DNA from: Neelides folsomi
Taxonomy: Eukaryota; Arthropoda; Collembola; Neelipleona; Neelidae
Reading direction: 5' to 3'
Assembly (NCBI GenBank): GCA_034687125.1
Contig: JAQGBZ010000110.1
Location: 120,338-184,337 of the forward strand
Length of the DNA stretch: 64,000 nt
This document shows positions 39,108 to 49,182 of the stretch, piece by piece. A program made the translations under genes and the position numbers. Numbering within the stretch: the stretch's first letter is position 1; each line of letters opens with the position of its first letter. The notes below the pieces were generated by a model that did no database searches, was not told where the DNA came from, and saw only the letters and a list, made by a program, of their open reading frames with translations.

Positions 39108-39720
39108 TTTTCTCCGTGTCACTTGGGTAGGTGTATGAGTTGGAAAGTTAAGAAGTTTAGTAAATTCCGGTCTCGAGAACGCCCATTCAACTTCCAATTC
39201 TCTGTGTCAGGAATAGTTTGTACTTTCCTACTTTGACTATTCTTCCCCGACTTTTCTTTTCCTCTTAGTTGGCCAATCGGTCACTGTCCGGGTATTTAAA
39301 AGATCACCATCACCGGTCGTAGGTAATAAATAATCGGAAAAGGAAATTATTGAAATAAATTGATTAAATTTTCCTTACCGTGAGTTTGATCGGAGGTGTT
39401 GAATGAAGTCGTTGAAGTTGAGCGGAAACCACTGCCTGATTTACGACCTGGAACAACTTTGACCCAATGACTGATGACATCCTTGGAAGTTGGGAAAGGT
39501 GAGGTAAAAGGAAAGGTGAGGGCAACAGGTAGAGGATTCAACTTTGGAGTTGTAAAGTGGAGAAAGTCTCTCTATCGGCTGCAGCCGATGTACTGAACCA
39601 CGATTCCCCTTCTACTTTCCCTTTTCTCTCCCTCCACACACCGCAGAGCTTTCACTCGGCTTCGCCCGGCCGTTACGCGTGTCATATGACACGCTCCGCT
39701 CACGATGTGCTTACTAATAC
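39108..39720 (-). promoter_or_regulatory. Probable 5' untranslated and promoter region of the glutamate receptor gene
   Basis: This 613-bp stretch upstream of the receptor ATG is richer in GC and CpG than its surroundings, especially 39590-39720. It includes a TTTTAAATA element on the minus strand near 39294-39302 and an 18-bp perfect palindrome at 39677-39694. A transcription start cannot be fixed from sequence, and an untranslated first exon further upstream is possible. Confidence 0.4.
39677..39694. promoter_or_regulatory. 18-bp perfect palindrome with CATATG E-box core
   Basis: GCGTGTCATATGACACGC is its own reverse complement; the centre CATATG is an E-box of the type bound by bHLH dimers. 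It lies about 570 bp upstream of the receptor start codon in a locally CpG-rich segment. Binding is inferred only from symmetry. Confidence 0.45.
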
Positions 39721-40523
39721 TTAATCATCTCTTATAAAGATGTGAAATTAATTAAATTAAATAATAAAATATTACACTCTATTATCGGGAATGCTTATGA
39801 AGGGCTGAGGGGTATAAAAAGTAATTAGTGTGGAATCAAACTTACATTATGAAAAACCCATGTCAGCAAATTAAATAAGGAAAAGCTGGCTGGGGCTGGA
39901 ATGGATTATAAAGTTAGTTTACTTTAATAAATTATTATAATTAAAACATGATGAGTTGCTGTTGCATATAATTTGTCTTCATGCAATCTAAATGTGCATT
40001 TTATTTAATGTTTAGCAGTAATAATTGCAAGAAGTTAATAAGAACATGTAGAAATATGAATTTGTTAATAAGTTTTTTAAAATAATTAAACGATCGATTT
40101 ATCAGGTGAATGAAACAGTTTTTTAAGAAATAAGTAAATGCTTTGATTTTATCATATTCCTTCTTTATTATTCATTGTTAATATTAACATACATAAAACA
40201 TAAGTGAGTGTACCTACTCTACTATATTTTGCATATAGAAAAATAATAATCTAGTCAATGACTTTTTAAATATACCTAAGGAGTTTGTATAATCGAAATT
40301 GAAATCGGAATCATAAACATTTTAGTAGAGCATTTATTATTATAAGTTATAAGTATTATGCACCAAAGACATAGCACAGAATTCAATTGGCAAAAAAGAG
40401 ACATTATGGCATAAAGGCCTTGAGCTATAAACTTGTAAAATACAGCTACAACAATTTATAATGAAAATAAATATTGAAAATGAAAAGTTATTTGAAGAAA
40501 GGCAAGGTTTGCAAAGGTATTGT
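39721..40523. other. Intergenic DNA between BLOC1S4-like gene and glutamate receptor gene
   Basis: AT-rich intergenic stretch between two minus-strand genes. A TTTATT at 40333-40338 (AATAAA on the minus strand) is a plausible poly(A) signal for the upstream gene, 186 bp past its stop. Nothing else recognised. Confidence 0.65.
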
Positions 40524-41290
40524 TTAATTAGGGCTCGATGATCCAGTGCTAAGTTTTCCTTCTTTAAAATACTGAGCGATATTTGGAAGAGGAATTGGTT
40601 TGTATTCATTAGCAGAGCTTCCTTGTATATTTTCGGTCTTTCTCTAAAAATTGTCATTAAAATAAATGTAGTTACAAGTTGATAATTCAAATAAACTATA
40701 TAATAATACAGTATCAGTAAACTTACAAAATATTTAAAGACGGAGAGAAACGGAGACGATATCCCCAAAGAGTTTTCTGCGATGCTTATCTGAGTTTCTA
40801 ATTCATCAAGTGTTAATTTTAATGTCCTTACAAGTGCTTGCATTTTTTCAAATCGCTCGTTAAATGTTTTCGTCAATTGATTTCCTTGTTGAATGATTAA
40901 TGGAATAATAACTTCGCACCATTCGGCAGATTCATCTCGTTTCTAAAAATAATATTCAGGTAAAAAATTAAGTTTAAAATTCCAATGAGTAATAATTAGA
41001 GCCACTGATTAAATACCATTTGAAATAAACTTTGGAATTCATCGAGTTTTGCAAGAGATTCTTCTATAAATTCAGACAATCTGACAGTCTGTATTTAATT
41101 AAATCACAAGAATGTATTATCATTATCAAATCAAATCAAACAAAAATTGTATGAAAATAATATGAAAGCTATTTAAACAGTCACTTACTTGCTCCGTGAG
41201 ATCGGTTTTAAAATATTTTGAGTAACTAATTGCGAATTCCGATAAGAGTTCATTGATTTTAACCTCATTCGAGTCTAAAGGGCTCAGCAT
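40524..41290 (-). CDS. BLOC1S4: BLOC-1 subunit 4 (cappuccino)-like protein
   Basis: Predicted small coiled-coil subunit of BLOC-1, the cytosolic complex for biogenesis of lysosome-related organelles and endosomal sorting. Four coding exons: 41290-41189, 41088-41017, 40942-40727 and 40643-40524, all phase 0, giving 169 aa plus stop. The order of features matches vertebrate BLOC1S4: a short helical N-terminus, a DEFxxLFxM.RD.S block (residues about 48-62), a long helix ending LDELETQISIAENSLG (about 106-121), a spacer, and a C-terminal block YKPIPLPNIAQYF that parallels the vertebrate YEAPVxFRTEDYF. The protein lacks the long acidic vertebrate N-terminus. The first ATG lies 10 bases after a possible TTTTAG acceptor, so an upstream untranslated exon is likely. 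It is head-to-head with NCAPD2. The identification rests on remembered pattern, so it is good but not certain. Confidence 0.72.
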
Positions 41291-41720
41291 TCTGCTTCTA
41301 GCTAAAATAACAAATGGATTCATAAAAAATTGTTTTTATTATATTTTGACTTAATATATATATATATTAAATTATAATTAAAGAATCGTAATCCACCTTA
41401 TTTTAAAGAAGGAGATAAATCACACTCTATTGTGTCAAAACTTTAATGCGGAATTTGGGAAAGGATTAGAGCAAAATGTCAAAGAGCAGCAGCAGCAGAG
41501 CAAAATCACATGATGTGAAGGAGTTGGGGAATTATAAGACAATGCAATAGCATATGAACTAAACCTACTCATGATTCTGGCGCCTTTATAGCAAAATAAG
41601 CGGCAGCGGGAACGAAAGAGAACTCTTTTGTTTTGTTTTGTGAAATTTAATTGCCGTTTGTGAAGAGAAGGCTTATTAACTAATGTGCAATTAACTTAAA
41701 ACAAGTAACAAGGAAGGAAA
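41291..41720. promoter_or_regulatory. Shared head-to-head promoter region, BLOC1S4-like / NCAPD2
   Basis: Only 430 bp separate the two start codons. The half next to BLOC1S4 is AT-rich with a TAATATATATATATATTA self-complementary run at 41352-41369. The half next to NCAPD2 contains CTGGCGCC (about 41577-41584) and AGCGGGAAC, whose GCGGGAA at 41606-41612 resembles an E2F/DP half site, 109 bp upstream of the NCAPD2 ATG. A bidirectional promoter with cell-cycle control of NCAPD2 is inference. Confidence 0.5.
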
Positions 41721-44700
41721 ATGGACGAGGCGGAGCTCTACGCGCTTCTTGAGACGGAAGGTGAAGATGTGGCTAATTTCCCTTACGTCGATCCAGCACA
41801 ATTATCCGTTAAATACTTTCAAGGTTTGTTTGACTTCATTTTATTATTATAATCAGAAATTATATTGTTAAAAATTAAAAATTCTTGAATCATTCGCATT
41901 GCATTAGATCAATTACACAATATTTTAATTCTTTCAGACATCATCGAAAGCATTACTAACGATGGATCTTCTTATGTCGTTACGAATCAAAATTCATTCA
42001 TACTTGCAGCGAAACGAGCATCGGAGATTCGACAAGATGTATTGGTCGAATCATTTCGAGCCTTTGAAAAAGGTTATTTTATTAATTTGAGCAAATGCAT
42101 TATTTATTTAATAATAAAATTCTTGACAATGTTGTTTAAAGTCTTTTAATTTTATAGCTATTAAAGTCACTAACGTTGAACTTAACGCGGAGGATGAAGT
42201 GGTTGCGTCCCTCAGTACTGAACAGAAATGCTCTATGAGAAAAGCATTGGCCACCATTTCGTATGTTTTTTTGAAAATCGTAACTGAGATGGAAAAGTTG
42301 GTTAAAAGCGATATGGAAAATGCAACAGTTAATGCTGGAAAAGTATAATATTGTTCCAATTATCATTTCAACTCAACTGATTACCTATGATTATCTGTTT
42401 GCCACACATTTTATTGATGTTTATGTTCTAATTTTTGTGAAAATAGAAAAAAGGAAAGAAAGCAGCAATAGCGGAACGATCTGATGAGTATTCTTTTTGG
42501 ACTGATTGGAAGTTAAAGCTTATCAAAGGATTTAATCGCATTCTTTCTTTAAGAGTCCAAGACATCCAAAGTGGATCTTTGAACTATTTAAGGTTAGCAT
42601 TAATAAATATTAATAAATAATAACGTTTATAAAATTACATTATATATAATTGAAGGGGAGCGTCGTAAAACACCTCGAGATTGAGTTTTTTTCAGTTTTT
42701 CTCGGTTTCCGGCGAAACTCCAAAAATACAATAAAATTTAATTATAATAACTCACTTGCTATAGGTGCGTTATTCAATTTAAATTTTGCACCTTTTAATA
42801 AAGTTGTTTAAAATCCCCTAAATTAAAAAGTTTACAATATAAACAATGTTTTCTAATTTCCAATTTTAAATAAACATTAAAAATAGAAGATAAAGTTCCA
42901 TTAAATGATATACATATTAGTAAAAAGAAACGAATAAACCCTCAAAACTTGAAAGAATATAATAGTATTGGAAATAAACATAGTGTGTCGAATAATGAAC
43001 TCCGCAATTCTAATGAATTACAGGAATAGTGTGCTTGTAGTTAATGATTCAATAATTTCGGTTTATAATTAACTACTTAACAACTCAATATACGATAATA
43101 GATAACCCATCGATTGTCCTTACATTTATTAAAAGGTTTTAATCATCGATCATGCAGTACAAAAGTTATAATTCATTGAAAATAGGCAGTTCAACATGAT
43201 CCATTTTGTATATAGTATAAATGTCTCCAGATTTGATTAAAAAATTAATAATCTTTTATAATGCACTATTTTTTTATTTGGAACCTTTGCGGTATTTTTT
43301 GACCTTTCGACGGAAACCGAGAAAAACTGAAAAAAACTCAATCTCGAGGTGTTTTTCGACGCTCCCCTTCAATTGATACAATTTAAATTCTTAGGTGCAT
43401 TACTGTGGCGTGTTGTATAATAATCAAAAACTCTTCAAATGATCTCATTCAAGAAGACGACTTGAGCGATGAAATTTTCACACTGTTGGGTTATTTGTAT
43501 GCAACACATGGAGAAAAATCCAGGATATTATCAAGACTCATACCTGTATATTTATTTTAACATTAACATTATTTCTAACATTTGTTTTAAATTCATGAAT
43601 TTTAATTCTTAATGTAACTCGATTAGGAACTCCGTGATGAACAAAGTGCTGTGGCTATATCTCGAGGTCTCGCCTTCATGAGTTCAAATTGTAAAATCGA
43701 ATCCGTAATTTCCGAATCCTTTCAAGAAGCTCTCGACGTATACCATGGTCAACTTGCTAAAGAAGCATCAGCTGAAAAGGGGTTCGCCACATTCATTAAA
43801 GTAATGATTGAAGTTGCTCCTGGGAAAGTAATCACAACGGCTCTTCCATTCCTGTGCAGTTTTCTCGAATCTGAGGTTTATTTAATAAATAAATTTTTTA
43901 ATATATTTTCCTCATATTTTGATTGTTTAATAACTGAACTATTTATTGTATAGTCAAGCACTGTTAGAAGTGCAGTTCTTGTCGCTTTGTACGATTTGAT
44001 CGAATGGATAAAAAACCACAATGACGAAGTGAACGAACGAAAAGATAATTTGAGGCAGTTGCTCACTTTACTTCTAAATCATGTCAGAGATGTAAATTCA
44101 CTTGTTAGAAATAAGGTAAGGCACTAATAAATATTATCAAACAATGAATTAATTATCAAAAAATTCAACTTTTTGAACCAACACTGGATGATTTTCTTTA
44201 AGGCTATTCAAATGGCCACAAAGCTTGTGGAAAAGAAGTTGGTTGGAACAGTTCAATTTGTTTTAATGCTGCGAGAAGTGAAGTCAAGAATTTTAGATAA
44301 AACACAAACGACCAGAAAGAATGCGATGGTCTTCGTTTCTCAACTCATTTCAACTGATCCAACACTAATAAAGGTAGATATATTGGAAAAGATGTTTTAA
44401 GAATAATATTTGAACAAGTTTGTATACCTATGTATCTTGCTAACATAAAATCATAATCCGAATTATTTTTTAGTTCTCACCCGAAAATTTTCGAGAGAAA
44501 ATGAAAGAGAATCGAGACAAGATGACACAACTTTTAGCAAACACAGCTACGATACCAAATAGGTTAATTGATGTCGTTGTAAAAGAGTACGTCTCATTCC
44601 TAGATGAATACGAGGATGATGACGAAGAGGATACTTCAAACGAGGCGCTTTATCCAAATTTAAGGGTATAGAAATAATATTTTACAATTATGTGTATTAA

Positions 44701-47700
44701 ACTACAATTAACATACGAAAAAACATTACTCAGGATCCTGAAGCAGCTCTTGTTTACATTACAAATTTGACGAATGCTGGAAAATATTGGGAAGCCTGCG
44801 AATGTCTCAATATTGCCATTGAAAAATTTAACGACTTTCCAGCTTTTAAGTAAATAACCTTTTTTTAATTGATACAACATTTAACGTTTGAAATCTAATA
44901 TTTAACATTTCATTGTACAGAGATATTATGAACCAAGCCGAGAAAATTCAAATCTTTTCAACCTTCTTGAAGAGTCTGAAAACTGGAAATGACAACGCAC
45001 AAGAAGAAAACTCAGAAGAAGACGATCTTGGAGTTTTGGAATCTGATGAAATCGGGAGAAAGAAATCTTTAATCGGTTTCTTAATGGTGAGAAAATTGAC
45101 GTTAATAGCTAAATAATAATCCATGTATAATATTAAGCCTAATTAGCATATTAGCATTGAATTTACATCACATTACATTTACATGATAATTAAGATAAAA
45201 TATTTTTTGACTTTGAATTAGTGTTCAGAAAAAATTGCTCGAATGCTTAAAGAAGTTGAAAGAATGCTGACTTCTCTTCTTGAATTAGGAAGTCATCAAG
45301 ATAAAGGAGAAGTTGTTTCCTTCTATTCTGACATGACTCACATTTGCCCTGAGTATTCTCCACCACGGGAGATCATTTCTTCAATGATCGGATCTCTCAA
45401 TGACTTGGAATCTGCTGGAATTGAAAAACTTTGCTCGATTTTTTTCCCAAATACGCAAAGGTTCTTTTATATCCTTTAATTCTCATTGAATATTTATATT
45501 TTAATTCTTCAATCTCTATATATTTGTTTTATTTAGAGATGAAGAATTAGTTCGAAAATTGATCCAAGTTCTCAATTCATTGAACTTACTTCAGAAAGAC
45601 AACTTGAACGTACTTTTACAAGATTTGGTCAAACATGGGCGAATAAACTCGTCTGTTATACAAGTATGAATCAAAAATTGTTTAGATTAACAAATCTTGT
45701 ATCGTTTTTCATTTTAGTTAAGTAATTTCTAAATTGTAGATTCTGTGGGATGTGCTGAACAACGGGAGTTCCGACAAATGGAAAGAATCTGATTCAAAAG
45801 CTGCCGTTTATATACTTGGATCAGTTAGCGTGTATGTACTCTTTATTTATAAATGTTAAATTATATTTTTTCTAATATATGAACATATCGATATTCAATT
45901 ATTTCTCTTTTAGTTGTAAAGGAGGGAATGAAAAGCTGATTACGAGTAACATTGATCTTTTGATCGGAACTGGATTGGGCCCAAGGGCATTTGATGACAT
46001 TGAGTTAGCGGCTGCAACCTGTGAAGCTCTTTTAATTACTATTAGATCTCCTGATGAAATGAAGAAGAAACCAGAAAGTCGAAAGTCTGCTCTGACTGCC
46101 ACAGGAAAGGCAGGAACAGAAACTGAGACCGAGCCTCAGCTTCCAAAGATCATGTAAAAATCTTTATAATTTATAAGAAATACCAACGTTCTATTTTTTA
46201 AGTAAATGTGTCATTTTAAAACGGATTATTTTAGGTTTGCTCCTTCTCATGAGATATTTAACCGAATTGAAGAACTCATTAAATTCGGTCTTCAAAAGAA
46301 GGGAAACAAATCAATGAAGTCATTTGCTCGAATGACAGATTTCATGATTCAAATTGTTTACAAAATGTGTCTTGAACCATCGAAAGTCATTGAACGCTTA
46401 TTGAAGACGGTCGCTGTTAACTATTTCCAGACTGATGAAAATGAAATTATTTCTGAAATTAAAGGAACAGAAAAGTTAACATACAGGTCTGTACTTAATT
46501 CTATTGCAATAATTTATTGATTCACAAATAACTAAACTATGATTATAATGGAAAATTATTTTATTGTTAGATATACTGTAATAATGACTTCAATTTTGAG
46601 TGCCCACATCTTCTATTACGACAACATCGTTCAAAACGAACTCAAAAGAAGAAATCTTATTTTACAGAAAAAGGGAAAACATAATAAATCTATGAAGGGA
46701 AGAAGTTCTGCAGCTCAATCAAATGTTTGATATTTTTATCCATACGTCTTTTTACATATACCTACCTACCTAATAAAATAATAATGACAAATCATTTTCA
46801 TATGGCTAATGGCTCAAGATTAATGAAGAATATTTAATAATTATCGTTTTGCTCATATATTAGGAAGCGAATGAAATGGATCTTATTATCGGAAACATTG
46901 GCTATGACCCCCACGGAGAAAAAATTCGCGCATTCATTGAAACTATTTTAAATACAGGAGCATTTCGCTCTTTCAGGTATCTCATAAACAAAATATTAAC
47001 TATACAATTTCTAATACCATTCTACTAACAAGTAATAAAATAATACATTTATTATCTAATTTAAGAATGATCATCTTCCATCTCTCAAAGAAAATTGAAG
47101 ACATTCGCCTCCAGGAATTGAAAGTTGCAATTGTTTCAGCTTTGGGAGTTGTAATGAACGTGAGCGCAGAGGCTGTACAAAAAACCATCACCGTAAGGAT
47201 TTTAATTTATTATTCTTTTATTGTTGAATTGATATTTAATTTTTGTTTCAAATTTGTTAGCATTTCATTTCGGTGTGGAATACAACGAAGGATCTTCACG
47301 TCAAGTGCGAAATGATCAAAGTTTCCTGTTATCTCAATGCACATCATCCAAATCAAATGGAAGAATTTAACAAGCATGTTGTTGAATCGTAAGTTTCCCG
47401 ATAAGTATTAAATAATTGCTCTATATATTTTTAATTCTATGTACTTATGTACTCAGGTACTCATTCGATAATGTCAAGTATCTACTTTTAAAAATGGACT
47501 ATGAATTAACTTTTAATTTCAAACTAGGTTGAGAGATCCAGAAGAAAAAATCCGAATTGCAGCTTTGGATTTCATCACATTCCTTTCACTTAATGATTTC
47601 GTGAAATCTCGTGATCAAGTTTCCGAGGCCGCTCTTTGTCTTATCGATCATTCTCAAATTGTGAAAGGTATTCAACCAGTATTTTTTTTATAAAAATTAA

Positions 47701-48838
47701 CATTTTAATTATAATCAATCATGAAATTTAAATGTTATTAATCAATTACAGAAATGGCCAAAGATTTCCTCATTCAGTGCTCAGAGAAGGAAAATACTTT
47801 AAGCAATGCCTTGCCCGACATTATTGCAAAAGTGTCCAATAATAATGTTTCTCAGAATGAATTCCAACAAGTTATGGGGTATAATTAAATATTTTTAAAT
47901 CAAAAATAAATATACATAAGATATATATAATTAGAATACTTCACTTTCGTTTTTAAGTATACAGTAGAGATAATAATTTTTATTCATTTTTTAGTTTCCT
48001 CTTGGAGTTAATCAAGAAAGAACGTCAAATTGGAAGTCTGATTGAAAAGATCATCTCGCGGTTCCAAACAGCCACGACGACTCGGCAATATCAAGACATT
48101 ATGTTCTGTCTCGTTCAATTTTCTTATACTGACAAGTCTTTCAAATGCATCCAAGATAAATTTGAAAAGTATAAAGATAAAATTGACGATGATCTCGTTA
48201 TGGATGGATTCAAACATATTATTGACTCTGCCCGAAAGAACTGTAAAACAGAGTTCAAGGTTTGTAATTTATTTTATACTTACAAATAAGGCGCATTTCT
48301 TAAATGCCAATTTACTTATAAACCAATTCTAAAATTCTTTTTTTTTCAATAGGTTAAGTTAGATGAATTCGAGAAAAATTTAGTCTCTGCCCATGAGAAA
48401 TGTGTGGAAAACCATAGGATCGCTCAAGCAGCCAAAGTTAAAGATCGTCGAGTCTCAAGAGGTAACGTCGATTCAACAGATGAATCTGATACGGAGATTT
48501 CCCCCGAATCCAAATCTCCCAACAATCAAGACTCAAAACCTAAAGATCGTCGAGCCTCAAGAAGAAATCTTGATACTTCAGATGAGTCTGATAATAATTC
48601 TCCTTCTGAATCGAAACCCAGCAATAAAGCGGGCAAACTTAAAAATAGTCGTGTCTCAAGGAGAAAAGTCGATTCGACCGACGATTCTGATATGGAGTCT
48701 CCTGAATCAAAACCTGTCAACAAGCAAGGGTCAAAACTCAAAACTCGAACAGATGAGTCCGAGTCTGATATGGAGAAACTTTCCGAAAATTCTGATGATG
48801 GTGATGACAATAAGTTATTCACGGACTCATCAGATTGA
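41721..48838 (+). CDS. NCAPD2: Condensin complex subunit 1 (NCAPD2 / CAP-D2)
   Basis: HEAT-repeat subunit of condensin I, which compacts mitotic chromosomes; it binds the kleisin CAP-H. Twenty-four coding exons with consistent phases: 41721-41823, 41938-42072, 42158-42342, 42447-42592, 43395-43545, 43627-43875, 43954-44115, 44203-44373, 44474-44665, 44734-44849, 44921-45086, 45222-45460, 45537-45663, 45740-45831, 45914-46153, 46235-46486, 46571-46724, 46864-46976, 47066-47192, 47261-47388, 47528-47667, 47752-47878, 47995-48259, 48353-48838. The product is 1421 aa, the usual family length. Cnd1-type HEAT blocks are clear, for example VRDVNSLVRNKAIQMATKLV, and near residues 1085-1260 SLRDPEEKIRIAALDFITFL, YKDKIDDDLVMDGF and DEFEKNL. 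The tail from about residue 1290 is an acidic, Ser/Arg-rich tandem repeat (separate entry). Intron 4 carries a transposon. D2 rather than D3 because length and the C-terminal Cnd1 order match CAP-D2. Confidence 0.95.
42652..43370. mobile_element. Nonautonomous DNA transposon (MITE) in NCAPD2 intron 4
   Basis: Terminal inverted repeats of 60 bp at 42652-42711 and 43311-43370 differ at one position; both begin GAAGGGGAGCGTCG and later contain ACCTCGAGATTGAG. Weaker similarity continues about 20 bp inward. The element is 719 bp with an AT-rich interior lacking any long open frame. It is flanked on both sides by AATT (42648-42651, 43371-43374), a possible 4-bp target duplication, though AATT is self-complementary and could instead be part of the repeat. 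The near-identity of the ends suggests recent insertion. The superfamily cannot be named from these ends alone. Confidence 0.88.
48440..48790 (+). repeat. Tandem coding repeat in NCAPD2 C-terminal tail
   Basis: Three in-frame units begin at 48440, 48542 and 48641 (periods 102 and 99 nt), with a partial fourth from 48740. Each starts K(D/N)(R/S)R(V/A)SR followed by a DSTDESD or DTSDESD-like acidic serine cluster and a PESK or SESK linker. Units 1-3 keep the RVSR/RASR basic-serine motif; unit 4 retains only the acidic part. Period in frame means expansion or contraction would not break the gene. Confidence 0.9.
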
Positions 48839-48904
48839 AAACCATTCCAATGGAACTATGGAATAACATTTATGAATTTAATTTTGATGTTTTATATGTA
48901 AAAG

Positions 48905-48910
48905 AATAAA
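48905..48910 (+). terminator. Poly(A) signal of NCAPD2
   Basis: AATAAA 67 bp downstream of the NCAPD2 stop codon, followed by a GT/T-rich stretch. Best candidate in the 3' region. Confidence 0.65.
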
Positions 48911-49134
48911 AGTTTACTGAATATTTTATTTATTTAATAATCAAAAGGATAAAATAAACAAAACAAGAGTTAATAATCTGAAATTTCCTGTATAATAGGT
49001 AGTGATGTAATAATTCATAAATAATTAAAACTATAAATATTTTTAACAATGCAATATCTCTATTTAAAATAGTTTTTAACTCTATTAGGTTAAAATATTT
49101 CTCAATTACATTTTATACATAATATTTATTATAG

Positions 49135-49140
49135 GTATAA
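49135..49140 (-). terminator. Poly(A) signal of the RBL1-like gene
   Basis: AATAAA on the minus strand, 43 bp downstream of the stop at 49183-49185 as read on that strand. Confidence 0.55.
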
Positions 49141-49182
49141 GTATAAACATAATAAATCGTCATAATATTAAATTTGTTTACA

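Larger units (their letters stand above)
48839..49182. other. Tail-to-tail intergenic region, NCAPD2 / RBL1-like
   Basis: 344 bp of AT-rich DNA between the convergent stops. It holds one poly(A) signal per strand (separate entries) and no gene. Confidence 0.85.

Noticed and set aside
40340-40876. 178-codon open frame on the minus strand read as one exon
   Set aside because: It runs through two introns of the BLOC1S4-like gene; the spliced model gives the conserved C-terminal block, the read-through gives low-complexity Phe/Ile/Cys.
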